A stretch of 64,000 bases of DNA from positions 62,001 through 126,000 of the forward strand of contig JACPYX010000007.1 of assembly GCA_016195815.1 (NCBI GenBank), given 5' to 3'. The position numbers and the translations under genes are program-made. The notes under the pieces were generated by a model. That model ran no database searches, was not told the DNA's origin, and saw nothing but the letters and a program-made list of their open reading frames with translations. How positions within the stretch are numbered: position 1 is the stretch's first letter; each line of letters begins with the position of its first letter. This document shows positions 8,185-16,033 of this stretch, one piece after another. This stretch comes from Chloroflexota bacterium (GTDB lineage Bacteria > Chloroflexota > Anaerolineae > Anaerolineales > Villigracilaceae).

Positions 8185-9432
8185 ATGCTAAGAATTGCAA
8201 TGCTTTCCTATCACACCTGCCCGTTAGCCACCTTGGGCGGCAAAGACACGGGAGGAATGAACGTTTACGTCCGAGATCTGACGCGCGAGCTGGGGCGCAT
8301 GGGAATCCATGTGGACGTATTTACGCGTTCGCAGGATGAACACGTGCCGCACGTTTTGCACGATCTGGGTTATGGCAACCGAGTCGTTCACGTGGCGGCC
8401 GGCCCCGAGGTCCCGGTGGCGAAGCGTGAACTCGCCAACTATATTCCCGAATTTGTCGAGGGAATCAAAGCCTTCGCCGCCGAAAAAGGAATCCAGTACG
8501 ATCTCATCCACAGCCATTACTGGTTGTCGGGACTGGCGGCGGAATCATTGAAGCAGGCCTGGAATGTTCCTGTGGTGCATATGTTCCATACATTGGGTGA
8601 GATGAAGAACCGCATCGCGCGGACCGAGGCCGAACGCGAAAACCCGGAGCGGATCGAGGGCGAGAAGCGCGTACTCAAGATTGCAGACCGGATCATTGTC
8701 GCGACGCTGGCTGAACACAGCCAACTTCGTTTTCTATACAAAGCCGCTGGCCGCAAATTAACGGTGATCCCGCCGGGCGTGGACACCAGTCATTTTTATT
8801 CAATCCCTTCCGATGAAGCCAAACAATTTATCGGACTCAAGCCCGATGATCGCATGGTGTTGTTCGTGGGGCGCATCGAGGCGCTCAAAGGCGTGGACAC
8901 GTTGATTCGAGCGATGTCGTGCCTCAAGGTCAAGGATGCGCATCGCCCCGTGCACCTGGCAATTATCGGCGGCGAGCCGGAGGCCAGCCCGCGTGAGATG
9001 TCGGCTGAGATGGCGCGCCTGCAGATGTTGTGCGACGAACTTTGCATGGGACAAATGGTCGTATTCCTTGGCAAGCGCGGGCAGGATACGCTGCCGTATT
9101 ATTATTCTGCCGCCGAAGTGCTGGTCATGCCATCGCTTTATGAATCGTTTGGCATGGTGGCGCTCGAAGCGATGGCCTGTGGAACTCCCGTCATTGCCTC
9201 GGAAGTTGGCGGCTTGGGATTTCTTGTTCAGGATGGCGAGACCGGCTTCACGGTCCCCGACGGCGAACCGGATAAATTGTGCGAGAAACTTTCGCTCCTG
9301 CTGGGCGATCCGCATCTGCGCGCGACGATGGGGCGGCGTGCGGCGGAATATGCTTTATCTTATGATTGGGGAAAAATCACCGCGCAGATCGTCGATGTGT
9401 ACGAGAGTTTGGTGAACGTAAAAGAAGGGTAG
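8185..9432 (+). CDS. GT4-family glycosyltransferase
   Basis: 415-residue GT-B retaining glycosyltransferase of family GT4. The N-terminal domain opens with MLSYHTCPLATLGGKDTGGMNVYVRDLTREL, in which the GGMNVYV loop is shared with MshA and sucrose-phosphate-synthase-like enzymes. The C-terminal nucleotide-sugar domain has VGRIEALKGVDTLI and PSLYESFGMVALEAMACGTPVIAS, the E-x7-E donor motif. The closest functional types would be D-inositol-3-phosphate N-acetylglucosaminyltransferase-like or sucrose-phosphate-synthase-like enzymes, but donor and acceptor cannot be decided here. It stands alone, convergent with the next gene. Confidence 0.85.
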   Translation: MLRIAMLSYHTCPLATLGGKDTGGMNVYVRDLTRELGRMGIHVDVFTRSQDEHVPHVLHDLGYGNRVVHVAAGPEVPVAKRELANYIPEFVEGIKAFAAEKGIQYDLIHSHYWLSGLAAESLKQAWNVPVVHMFHTLGEMKNRIARTEAERENPERIEGEKRVLKIADRIIVATLAEHSQLRFLYKAAGRKLTVIPPGVDTSHFYSIPSDEAKQFIGLKPDDRMVLFVGRIEALKGVDTLIRAMSCLKVKDAHRPVHLAIIGGEPEASPREMSAEMARLQMLCDELCMGQMVVFLGKRGQDTLPYYYSAAEVLVMPSLYESFGMVALEAMACGTPVIASEVGGLGFLVQDGETGFTVPDGEPDKLCEKLSLLLGDPHLRATMGRRAAEYALSYDWGKITAQIVDVYESLVNVKEG

Positions 9433-9484
9433 CAGTTTATTAGCGATAATGGATTCGCCGCGCTTCGTCTCAACCGCCCGATTT

Positions 9485-10246
9485 TTATTCCTTCATCTTC
9501 ACAAAAAACAATGTCGAGCCGTTCAGTTCCTGCGGCTTGATCTCGAAGGAATCTTTCAGGCTGCGCACGAGGCGCGAGAGTTGTTTCTGTCCATAGGTGC
9601 GCGGGTCGAAGCCGGGGTCGAGTTGAATGAGGGCGTTTCCCAAACTTGCCAGCGAAGCCCAGCCGTCTTCCTGCACGGCCATCTCAAAGGCCTGACTGAG
9701 CAGAGGCATCGGGTCGGGTTCTTCCCTTCCATCTTTTTTCTTTCCCGTCTTGTTGGTTGGGACACGCTTTTGTTGCACGGCTTTTTTCTCGGCCACCAGA
9801 TTCTCGGTGTAGACAAAAACGTCGCAGGCGTTGACAAAAGGCTTGGGCGTTTTCTTCTCCCCAATTCCCATCACAAAAATACCGGTCTCGCGGATGCGGG
9901 TGGCGAGGCGCGTGTAATCGCTGTCAGACGAGACCAGGCAAAATCCCTCCACCACGCCCGAGTGCAGGATGTCCATTGCGTCAATGATCATGGCGCTGTC
10001 GGTGGCGTTCTTGCCGATCGTGTAGCGGAATTGCTGGATGGGTTGGAAGGCGTGGAAGTTAAGCGTCTCTTTCCACGAATTCATGTTGGCCGTCGTCCAA
10101 TCGCCGTAGATTCGTCTGACGGTGACTTGTCCGTAGCGGGCGGCTTCCACCAGCATTTGCGGAAGCAAAGCAGATTGGGCGTTGTCGCCATCAATCAACA
10201 TGGCGATTTTGTGACGCGGCAGGTTTGAGAGTTGATCGTCTGTCAT
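9485..10246 (-). CDS. NYN-domain (LabA/PIN-like) protein with C-terminal OST-HTH/LOTUS domain
   Basis: 253-residue protein. The N-terminal NYN nuclease-like domain (residues about 12-150) shows the acidic positions AMLIDGDNAQ, NATDSAMIIDAMD and LVSSDSDYTRLATRIRE typical of LabA-like PIN nucleases. A lysine-rich linker (KKAVQQKRVPTNKTGKKKDG) leads to a LOTUS/OST-HTH-like domain (about 185-250, GWASLASLGNALIQLDPGFDPRTYG). Such proteins are thought to cut or bind RNA. The start at 10246 rather than the in-frame ATG five codons earlier is chosen because a TATAAT box at 10258-10253 overlaps that earlier ATG and would start transcription at 10246. Confidence 0.82.
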   Translation of the reverse strand: MTDDQLSNLPRHKIAMLIDGDNAQSALLPQMLVEAARYGQVTVRRIYGDWTTANMNSWKETLNFHAFQPIQQFRYTIGKNATDSAMIIDAMDILHSGVVEGFCLVSSDSDYTRLATRIRETGIFVMGIGEKKTPKPFVNACDVFVYTENLVAEKKAVQQKRVPTNKTGKKKDGREEPDPMPLLSQAFEMAVQEDGWASLASLGNALIQLDPGFDPRTYGQKQLSRLVRSLKDSFEIKPQELNGSTLFFVKMKE

Positions 10247-10258
10247 ACGCTGATTATA
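10247..10258 (-). promoter_or_regulatory. -10 box placing the transcription start on the NYN ATG
   Basis: Minus-strand TATAAT (10258-10253), six bases, then ATG (10246-10244). With standard -10 geometry +1 falls on the A of ATG, so the mRNA would be leaderless. No clear -35 was found. Confidence 0.5.
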
Positions 10259-10282
10259 CATTGCTCAGGAGACAAAATAAAC

Positions 10283-10474
10283 ATGGAAATTGATCTCGTT
10301 TGCAAAATGGAAGTAAGCCCTGCCGCTACCTGTTATTTATGCGCGCCTGAGTGCGCGAGCCTGTTCGAAAAAGACTCTGTTCGAGTTGGCGTTTTTGCAA
10401 GGCGCAATGATACACTTTTGCAATCTATTCGGATAAACACGGTAAGGCTATCACGATATAATTCCGCCCGTTGA
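10283..10474 (+). CDS. Small YHS-like Cys-rich protein, possibly degenerate
   Basis: 63-codon frame starting at ATG 10283 with CAGGAG eleven bases upstream. The first 30 residues (DLVCKMEVSPAATCYLCAPEC) resemble a YHS metal-binding domain, DPVCGM-V-P followed by Y-F-C-x2-C, but the middle of a normal YHS domain is missing. The rest (VRVGVFARRNDTLLQ onward) has no recognisable similarity and runs into the promoter of the next gene. It could be a real mini-YHS protein that ends as written, or a frameshifted remnant. It is divergent from the NYN gene. Confidence 0.4.
   Translation: MEIDLVCKMEVSPAATCYLCAPECASLFEKDSVRVGVFARRNDTLLQSIRINTVRLSRYNSAR
10457..10462 (+). promoter_or_regulatory. -10 box of the transporter/YkgJ/GNAT/Cache operon
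   Basis: TATAAT about 55 bp upstream of the ATG at 10517; no convincing -35 hexamer at 16-18 bp. Confidence 0.4.
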
Positions 10475-10516
10475 CTGCCTCACCGCAGATGCCAGACTCA
10501 TTCCACAGGAAATGTT

Positions 10517-11866
10517 ATGTCTCTTGGACGCGCGCAATTTCTCAACATTAAGCCTGAAGAACGCAAACTCGTTTTTTCTTTGGTCGGAATATTGGCAATG
10601 GCGACTCTCGTCCTTGAGTTGTCCGATGTGATTGCCACCGGGGGATTTATCAGCAAGGTTGGCCCGAATAACATTATCTGGCTCTGGATCATAGACATGG
10701 TCATTTCAATATTTACAGCGGGCGTATATGCGCTGGCTGTGGATAAGACCGATCGCCTGCGGCTGGTCAAAGGGTTGACTCTCGGCTTTGCCATTCTGTT
10801 TCTGCTGCTGCGTTTCATATTTTCCGTCCGCGCGCCGGATTGGGTTTCGTATCCCGTCCTGTATATTCTGACCGACCAGTTCTACGTCATCTTTCCATTG
10901 GCATTCTGGGCAATGGTCAATGATCTGTTTACTTCTGCAGAAGCCAAACGCATCTATCCAATCATCACAATGGGGACGGCGCTTGGCAGCATTTTAGGAA
11001 ACGGATTCGCCGCGCTTTCAGGCTGGATACTTCAGCGCAGCGGAGGCGAGCCCGCTTCACTTCTTCCGATGGGAAGCCTGGTCCTGCTCTCCGGTCTGGT
11101 CGTGCTCGAAATCGCTTTTTCCCACCGAACCATCAATGCCCGCCAGTCGCGCGACGCCTTCGATCTCAAACAGACCGTCAACGTCGGCCTGGATTACATT
11201 AAGAATGTGCCGATCTTTACTTATCTGGCAATTTCCATGTTGCTTTCCGGCCTGGCCTTTACCGTGATTGAATATCATTTTCTGTTTTCTATAGATCAAT
11301 CTGTTTCCAAAGACCCGTTGCAATTTCAGGCTTTTTATGGGACATTCAAGATCGTGTTGATCGTCAGCATCCTGCTTGTGCAAGCCCTGGTTTCGAGCCG
11401 CTTCCTCGAAAAACTTGGTTTGAAAAATTCTTTTGTCATCCAACCCGTTGCTTTGGCGGTCGGGTCTGTTTTGGCATTAATTGTGCCGGGGGTCCTGGGG
11501 GCGGCGGGAGCGCGTTATTTGGTGCGACTCATCCAGCAGGCGTGGGACGAACCGGCGCGCAAATCCCTTGAAAACCTGATCCCTGATGAACGCCGCGGCC
11601 GCGTGGCGGTCATGATTGATCGTTACTTCTACGACGCATCCACGATTGCCGGCTCACTGGCGCTCGGTCTGCTTTTATTCCTGGGAACGACTACTTTGTT
11701 GACCCCAACCCAAATTTATATTGTGTATCTCGGTCTCGCTAGTGCCGCCTCAACTGCCGCGATCTGGTTCGCGTTGCGACTGCGAGCGCATTATGAAAAG
11801 AGTATGTTGGACTGGCGTCTTGCTCGTCCGCGCAGAAAAAGCGCCCTGGACGGCATCGAATTTTAA
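10517..11866 (+). CDS. Major-facilitator/NTT (Npt1/Npt2)-like nucleotide transporter family membrane protein
   Basis: 449-residue polytopic membrane protein with about 11-12 hydrophobic segments. The segment FWAMVNDLFTSAEAKRIYPIITMGTALGSILG is characteristic of the ATP/ADP-translocase-like (NTT, TLC) branch of the MFS clan. Free-living bacteria carry such proteins with unknown substrates, so nucleotide exchange should not be assumed. CAGGAA stands five bases before the ATG. It is the first of four tightly packed genes (10517-14270), followed after 20 bp by a YkgJ-type protein. Confidence 0.72.
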   Translation: MSLGRAQFLNIKPEERKLVFSLVGILAMATLVLELSDVIATGGFISKVGPNNIIWLWIIDMVISIFTAGVYALAVDKTDRLRLVKGLTLGFAILFLLLRFIFSVRAPDWVSYPVLYILTDQFYVIFPLAFWAMVNDLFTSAEAKRIYPIITMGTALGSILGNGFAALSGWILQRSGGEPASLLPMGSLVLLSGLVVLEIAFSHRTINARQSRDAFDLKQTVNVGLDYIKNVPIFTYLAISMLLSGLAFTVIEYHFLFSIDQSVSKDPLQFQAFYGTFKIVLIVSILLVQALVSSRFLEKLGLKNSFVIQPVALAVGSVLALIVPGVLGAAGARYLVRLIQQAWDEPARKSLENLIPDERRGRVAVMIDRYFYDASTIAGSLALGLLLFLGTTTLLTPTQIYIVYLGLASAASTAAIWFALRLRAHYEKSMLDWRLARPRRKSALDGIEF

Positions 11867-11886
11867 CGAATTTACAGGAGTCTTTT

Positions 11887-12492
11887 TTGGTTACTGATTT
11901 AATTGCCAGGCTCAAAGCAGAATGGTTTGAGCGGCTCGAACAAATTCTGGCGCGTGACAATACGATCCCCTCCAGCAATTTGAAGTGCCTCGAATTATGT
12001 GAGGCCCGCTGCTGTCCGCGTGAAGGAATGCGCCGCATGACATCCGAAAAAATTGCCAGTGCGATCGTGGTGTTGCTGCCGTTCGAGATGGAATACCTGA
12101 TCGAGAAAACGGGCGCATCCCCGAACGTGTTTCGCCGTTGGCCGATTGACCTGACGCCGGACGTTACGATTGAGATCGGCGTTCTCGACCTGGGCAAACC
12201 CTGCCCATTCCTGAAGGACAACCTGACGTGCGGCATTCACGAACACAACCCGTTGGACTGCCGCACCTTCCCTCTATTGCCCACCCAGAATTTTCATGGC
12301 GAATTGGAATGGTCTCTTGGCGAAAATTGTCCCTCATTGCATTTGCTCAGCCCGCAGTTTTCTGAACACATGAAACGCGTCTGGCGCGGCCTTTATCCGA
12401 TCCTGCCGCAAGCCTGGTGGGACCTCTATGCTTTTGCCGATCATTGGACAGGCTGGCCTGTTCCGGCGGAGACAGTTGATCATGTTGTTTGA
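11887..12492 (+). CDS. YkgJ-family cysteine cluster protein (TTG start)
   Basis: 201-residue protein of the YkgJ (UPF0153) family, which has conserved cysteines thought to bind Zn or an Fe-S cluster. Cysteines visible at 34, 38, 42 and 43, then C106-PF, C115-GIH and C125-RTFP, reproduce the family pattern. The likely start is TTG 11887, preceded by CAGGAG at 7-8 nt. The 3' end overlaps the next gene by 11 bp, suggesting translational coupling. The biochemical role of the family is not established. Confidence 0.78.
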   Translation: MVTDLIARLKAEWFERLEQILARDNTIPSSNLKCLELCEARCCPREGMRRMTSEKIASAIVVLLPFEMEYLIEKTGASPNVFRRWPIDLTPDVTIEIGVLDLGKPCPFLKDNLTCGIHEHNPLDCRTFPLLPTQNFHGELEWSLGENCPSLHLLSPQFSEHMKRVWRGLYPILPQAWWDLYAFADHWTGWPVPAETVDHVV

Positions 12493-13234
12493 TGTTACTG
12501 GTCCCGGCGGCGCGACGATTCACGAAGTGGCCGGCGCCGACTCGCCTTTGCTGGAAACCGCCTGTAATCTGTTCGAAGCGATCTTCCCAGACGAGGGGCG
12601 CTACCTTCCATATTTGCGTGCCTGCGCGCTGGGTCAGAATCCATCTCATCCAAACACATACGATCATGTCTGGCTGGTAAAGCAGGACGGAGAGTGGGCG
12701 GGTGTGCGCGTCTTCAGCTATATAACGTCTCGCAGTTTCGGTCACGGCGCGTATATTGGGTTAAAGTCCAATCATCGCGGACGCGGGTTGGGGAATTGGC
12801 TTGTCGGGCAGACGCTGGCGCAATTGGATGAAGACGCGCGTAAGTTTGGCAAACAGGGAGCAATCGGCTACCTGGTCGAAGTCGAGCGGCCGATGGATGC
12901 TTATAATGAAGAGGAGCGCGAATATCGCCGGAAGCGGCTCGAATTTCACCGCCGATGCGGCGGCATCGTATTGCCAATCTCCTATACTGAACCTGTCATG
13001 ATCGAAGATATTCATTATCTCGACCCTGCCAACCTGCAAGGCGAAGAGCCGCGGGCCATGCACCTGGTTTTTATTCCTTCAAAGTTGGGCGCATCCCTGC
13101 CTCATCTTGACTTGGCGGATCTTGTTCACGGCACTTATGTGGATGTCTACCGCCTCCAGCCTGACCATGAATTTATTCGCAAATCGCTTTCATTTCTAAA
13201 GGAGATTGTTTATGACCGAAACAATGAAATATGA
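12482..13234 (+). CDS. GNAT-family acetyltransferase-like protein
   Basis: 250-residue GNAT-fold protein. The acetyl-CoA-binding loop is seen in YIGLKSNHRGRGLGNWLVGQTL (R/Q-x-x-G-x-G/A pattern RGRGLG). The C-terminal third (EPVMIEDIHYLDPANLQGEEPRAMHLVF) is a longer extension than in small RimI-type enzymes. The start ATG 12482 lies inside the end of the YkgJ gene and is preceded by GGCGGAGA, so translation is probably coupled. It overlaps the following Cache-HAMP gene by 23 bp. Substrate unknown. Confidence 0.75.
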   Translation: MLFDVTGPGGATIHEVAGADSPLLETACNLFEAIFPDEGRYLPYLRACALGQNPSHPNTYDHVWLVKQDGEWAGVRVFSYITSRSFGHGAYIGLKSNHRGRGLGNWLVGQTLAQLDEDARKFGKQGAIGYLVEVERPMDAYNEEEREYRRKRLEFHRRCGGIVLPISYTEPVMIEDIHYLDPANLQGEEPRAMHLVFIPSKLGASLPHLDLADLVHGTYVDVYRLQPDHEFIRKSLSFLKEIVYDRNNEI

Positions 13235-14270
13235 AAACCACGCATTATTTGTCAGCCTGCGAACAAAGCTGATTATCGTTCTGGCCCTCTTATTCCTGGT
13301 TGCATTCTCCGCCATCTTTATATGGCTCGACCGGTTTGTAACAGACATGGCCATGAATAACCTGCAGACCAATCTCATTGCGACCGCCAAAACTGCGGCA
13401 GCGGGCATTGACGGCGACGCGCACACCAGCCTCTTCCAAAGCGGCAGGATTGACGATGCCGCATACACAAAAATTGCGGATTTTCTGCGCTCTGTAAAGA
13501 AAACCAACCCTCAAGCCTCCGGCGTTTATACCTATGTTCAACTGCCAGACAAGCCCGACCAGGTTCAACTGGTTGTCAGCGCTGCGCTTCCACCCGGATC
13601 CCAGCCGGATGCCGTTTCGCAGGCAAGCATCGGCGAATGCCTTGTTCCATCTTCGGAGCGCCCCGCACTGGGCCAGGATTACACGGATATTTCTCCGACC
13701 ATGGTCAATGGTCTTAAGCAGGCTGGCGCTGAAACCTTGCTATGGACTGATCGCTGGGGAACATGGCTATCGGGTTATGCGCCGATTTACAACTCCAAAG
13801 GAGAATCTGTTGGCGCAGTTGGCGTGGACATGTGTGCCAAAAATGTGATTGACCTGCAGCAGAATATCCGCCGTAATACTTTCATCGCTCTCGGGATTAC
13901 CCTGCTGATCTTGATTGTGGTGGTCGGTTTGGTGGCGGCTGGCTTTACCCGCCCCGTGCTTGAACTGACCCGTGTGGCGGACCGCATCGGCGGCGGCGAC
14001 TACGAATTAGACTTTACCAAACTCTATTCCACGCGCGTTCAAGATGAGGTGGATAAACTTGCCACAGTTTTTGAGTTGATGGTTAACAAGGTTTATACCC
14101 GTGAGCAGACCTTGCGCGCCCGCGTTCAGCAATTGGAGATTTTGATTGATAAATCCAAGTTGGAGACCCAGGTGCAGGAAATCGTGGATAGTGATTTCTT
14201 CCAGGATTTGCGCTCCAAAGTGCAGGACATGCGCAGCCGGTTTAAAGACAAGCCGGACGATCGGAAATAA
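13212..14270 (+). CDS. Cache-HAMP membrane receptor without a recognisable output domain
   Basis: 352-residue sensor-like protein. Residues about 15-37 form the first membrane segment (LIIVLALLFLVAFSAIFIWL), 40-215 an extracytoplasmic Cache-type ligand domain with GDAHTSLFQSG and LWTDRWGTWLSGYAPIYNSKG, and 220-243 the second membrane segment. A HAMP linker (RPVLELTRVADRIGGGDYELDF) follows, then a charged coiled coil ending KLETQVQEIVDSDFFQDLRSKVQ. No kinase, methyl-accepting, GGDEF or cyclase domain follows, so it must signal through a partner or the helical tail. The start is ATG 13212 with AAAGGAGA upstream. It is the last gene of the operon, before the palindromic terminator. Confidence 0.78.
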   Translation: MTETMKYENHALFVSLRTKLIIVLALLFLVAFSAIFIWLDRFVTDMAMNNLQTNLIATAKTAAAGIDGDAHTSLFQSGRIDDAAYTKIADFLRSVKKTNPQASGVYTYVQLPDKPDQVQLVVSAALPPGSQPDAVSQASIGECLVPSSERPALGQDYTDISPTMVNGLKQAGAETLLWTDRWGTWLSGYAPIYNSKGESVGAVGVDMCAKNVIDLQQNIRRNTFIALGITLLILIVVVGLVAAGFTRPVLELTRVADRIGGGDYELDFTKLYSTRVQDEVDKLATVFELMVNKVYTREQTLRARVQQLEILIDKSKLETQVQEIVDSDFFQDLRSKVQDMRSRFKDKPDDRK

Positions 14271-14291
14271 AAACCCCGACCTGTAATAAAA

Positions 14292-14335
14292 TAGACTCGA
14301 AGGTTTCATGAAACCTTCGAGTCTAACTATTTTTG
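14292..14335 (+). terminator. 34-bp perfect palindrome with T run
   Basis: Positions 14292-14325 are a perfect palindrome (17+17, centre CATG), followed by ACTATTTTT. It can end the upstream operon and stands 17 bp before the alr start. Confidence 0.75.
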
Positions 14336-14342
14336 GGAGCTT

Positions 14343-15452
14343 ATGCGTCCAACATATTTGGAAGTAAACCTGCCCCGCCTGAAACGGAATCTTGAAAATA
14401 TCCGCACACATGTTGCGCCCGCAAAAGTGATGGCTGTGCTCAAAGCCAATGCCTATGGCCACGGCGTGGACGGCGTTGCGTCGTTCATTGCGCCTTTCGT
14501 AGATTACATCGGCGTGGCGTTGGTGGAGGAGGGCGTCCATCTGCGTGAGCTTGGCATTGATAAACCAATCCTGGTCATGGGCGCGACTCTGCCCGAACAA
14601 GTCCCTGGGTTTATCAAATACAACTTGACGCTTGCGGCGGCATCGCCTGAACTGCTCGACGCGGCGGAAGAAACTGCGCGGGCCGCGCAGACAAAATTCA
14701 AAGTCCATCTCAAGATTGACACGGGCATGGAACGCATCGGCGTTCACGAGTACGAGGCCGGGCCTTTCATCGAAAAATCTCTGGCATGCAGGCACCTGGA
14801 TATAGAGGGAATATTTACCCACTTCGCAAATTCCGAATCTCCAGATCTGATTCACGCACGATTGCAGTTGGAAAGATTTCAGGAAGTTTTGGCGATTTAC
14901 GAAAAGCTCGGCGCACCTAATCCGCCAATCCGCCACGCGGCCAATTCGGGCGCGGTGCTGAATTTTCCGGAAAGCTATTTCGACATGGTGCGTCCGGGCG
15001 TGATGTTTTATGGCGTTTATCCGGGGCGCGATGCGCAGCGAACGGTTGTCGTCAGGCCAGCCCTGACATGGCGCTCGCAGGTTGCGTTCTCGAAAGTTAC
15101 GCGGCCCGGGCGGCCGGTCAGCTATGGATCGCTGTGGCAGGCTGAACGTCCCGCGCGAATCGTGACGGTTCCGTGCGGATACGCCGACGGCTATTTTCGC
15201 CGCATGACGAATCGGGCGCGCGTGATCGTCAATGGGAAAAAGTATCCGCAAGTCGGGCGCATCTGCATGGATCAGTTCATGGTCAATCTCGGTGACGACG
15301 AGGCGCGGATTGGCGATGAGATCATTTTATTGGGCCAGGCCGCGTCGGGCGAGAGAATCACGGTTGAAGATTTCGCGGAGTGGAGCGGCACGAACGAATA
15401 TGAAGTGATGACGAATATCAGCGCGCGCGTGCCGCGCGTATTTGTCGAATAA
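14343..15452 (+). CDS. alr: Alanine racemase
   Basis: 369-residue PLP-dependent alanine racemase, which makes D-alanine for peptidoglycan in the cytoplasm. The N-terminal TIM barrel carries the Schiff-base lysine K34 in AVLKANAYGHG; the C-terminal beta domain carries the catalytic tyrosine in CGYADGYFR and the CMDQFMVN segment. Length is normal for Alr. ATG 14343 follows GGGAGC. It is followed by lspA, a pseudouridine synthase and threonine aldolase on the same strand; lspA has its own putative -10. Confidence 0.95.
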   Translation: MRPTYLEVNLPRLKRNLENIRTHVAPAKVMAVLKANAYGHGVDGVASFIAPFVDYIGVALVEEGVHLRELGIDKPILVMGATLPEQVPGFIKYNLTLAAASPELLDAAEETARAAQTKFKVHLKIDTGMERIGVHEYEAGPFIEKSLACRHLDIEGIFTHFANSESPDLIHARLQLERFQEVLAIYEKLGAPNPPIRHAANSGAVLNFPESYFDMVRPGVMFYGVYPGRDAQRTVVVRPALTWRSQVAFSKVTRPGRPVSYGSLWQAERPARIVTVPCGYADGYFRRMTNRARVIVNGKKYPQVGRICMDQFMVNLGDDEARIGDEIILLGQAASGERITVEDFAEWSGTNEYEVMTNISARVPRVFVE

Positions 15453-15462
15453 GGCTGTGGGG

Positions 15463-15468
15463 TACAAT
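15463..15468 (+). promoter_or_regulatory. Putative -10 box of lspA
   Basis: TACAAT 44 bp upstream of the lspA start; a weak TTGTCG lies 15 bp before it. Confidence 0.35.
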
Positions 15469-15511
15469 AGGGCGCACGTTTTTGTCGTGTAATTCCTTTT
15501 GAGGTGAAACT

Positions 15512-16033
15512 TTGAACCGGTATTTCCGAAATTATGCAATGCTCCTGGGGCTGGCAGGGGTTGTGATCGCGCTCGATCAATGGACAAAGTGGTGGGTACG
15601 CGCGAATATTCCATTTCAACAATCATGGCTCCCCGATTTTCTTTCATGGCTCAGTCCGTATGCGCGCATCGTCCATTGGTCGAATAGCGGCGCGGCTTTT
15701 GGCTCATTTCAAAATGGCAATTCGGTTTTTACAGTGTTGGCGATTGTTGTCATTGGCGCGATCCTTTATTATTATCCGCGCGTGGAAGCCAGTGACTGGA
15801 CTCTGCGTCTTGCCATGAGTTTGCAGTTGGGCGGCGCGGCCGGAAACTTGATTGATCGCCTGATGGCAGGTAAGGTCACAGATTTTATTTCGATCGGCAA
15901 TTTCGCCGTTTTCAACCTGGCAGATTCTGCCATCTCGGTCGGCGTGGTTGTCCTGGTGCTTGGCGTTTGGGTGAAAGAAAGAAACGCTGGCAATCATTCT
16001 AAAGAGGATCCTGGAGCGGCTGAGGGTGAGTGA
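15512..16033 (+). CDS. lspA: Lipoprotein signal peptidase (signal peptidase II, TTG start)
   Basis: 173-residue four-helix membrane aspartyl protease that removes signal peptides from diacylglyceryl prolipoproteins made by Lgt (encoded at 29869). The catalytic aspartates are D124 (KVTDFI) and D138 (FNLADSA); the conserved N58SGAAFGS motif is present. The start is taken as TTG 15512, preceded by GAGGTG at five bases. The gene overlaps the pseudouridine synthase start by 8 bp. Window genes such as the lipoprotein at 35611 are expected substrates. Confidence 0.93.
   Translation: MNRYFRNYAMLLGLAGVVIALDQWTKWWVRANIPFQQSWLPDFLSWLSPYARIVHWSNSGAAFGSFQNGNSVFTVLAIVVIGAILYYYPRVEASDWTLRLAMSLQLGGAAGNLIDRLMAGKVTDFISIGNFAVFNLADSAISVGVVVLVLGVWVKERNAGNHSKEDPGAAEGE

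Noticed and set aside
9449-10228. Plus-strand frame (259 codons) opposite the NYN gene
   Set aside because: The NYN/OST-HTH protein on the minus strand has clear catalytic motifs and a promoter; the plus frame has none.
14007-15251. Long minus-strand frame (414 codons) opposite alr
   Set aside because: Antisense of alanine racemase and of the Cache-HAMP gene end; spans the terminator palindrome and has no recognisable domain.
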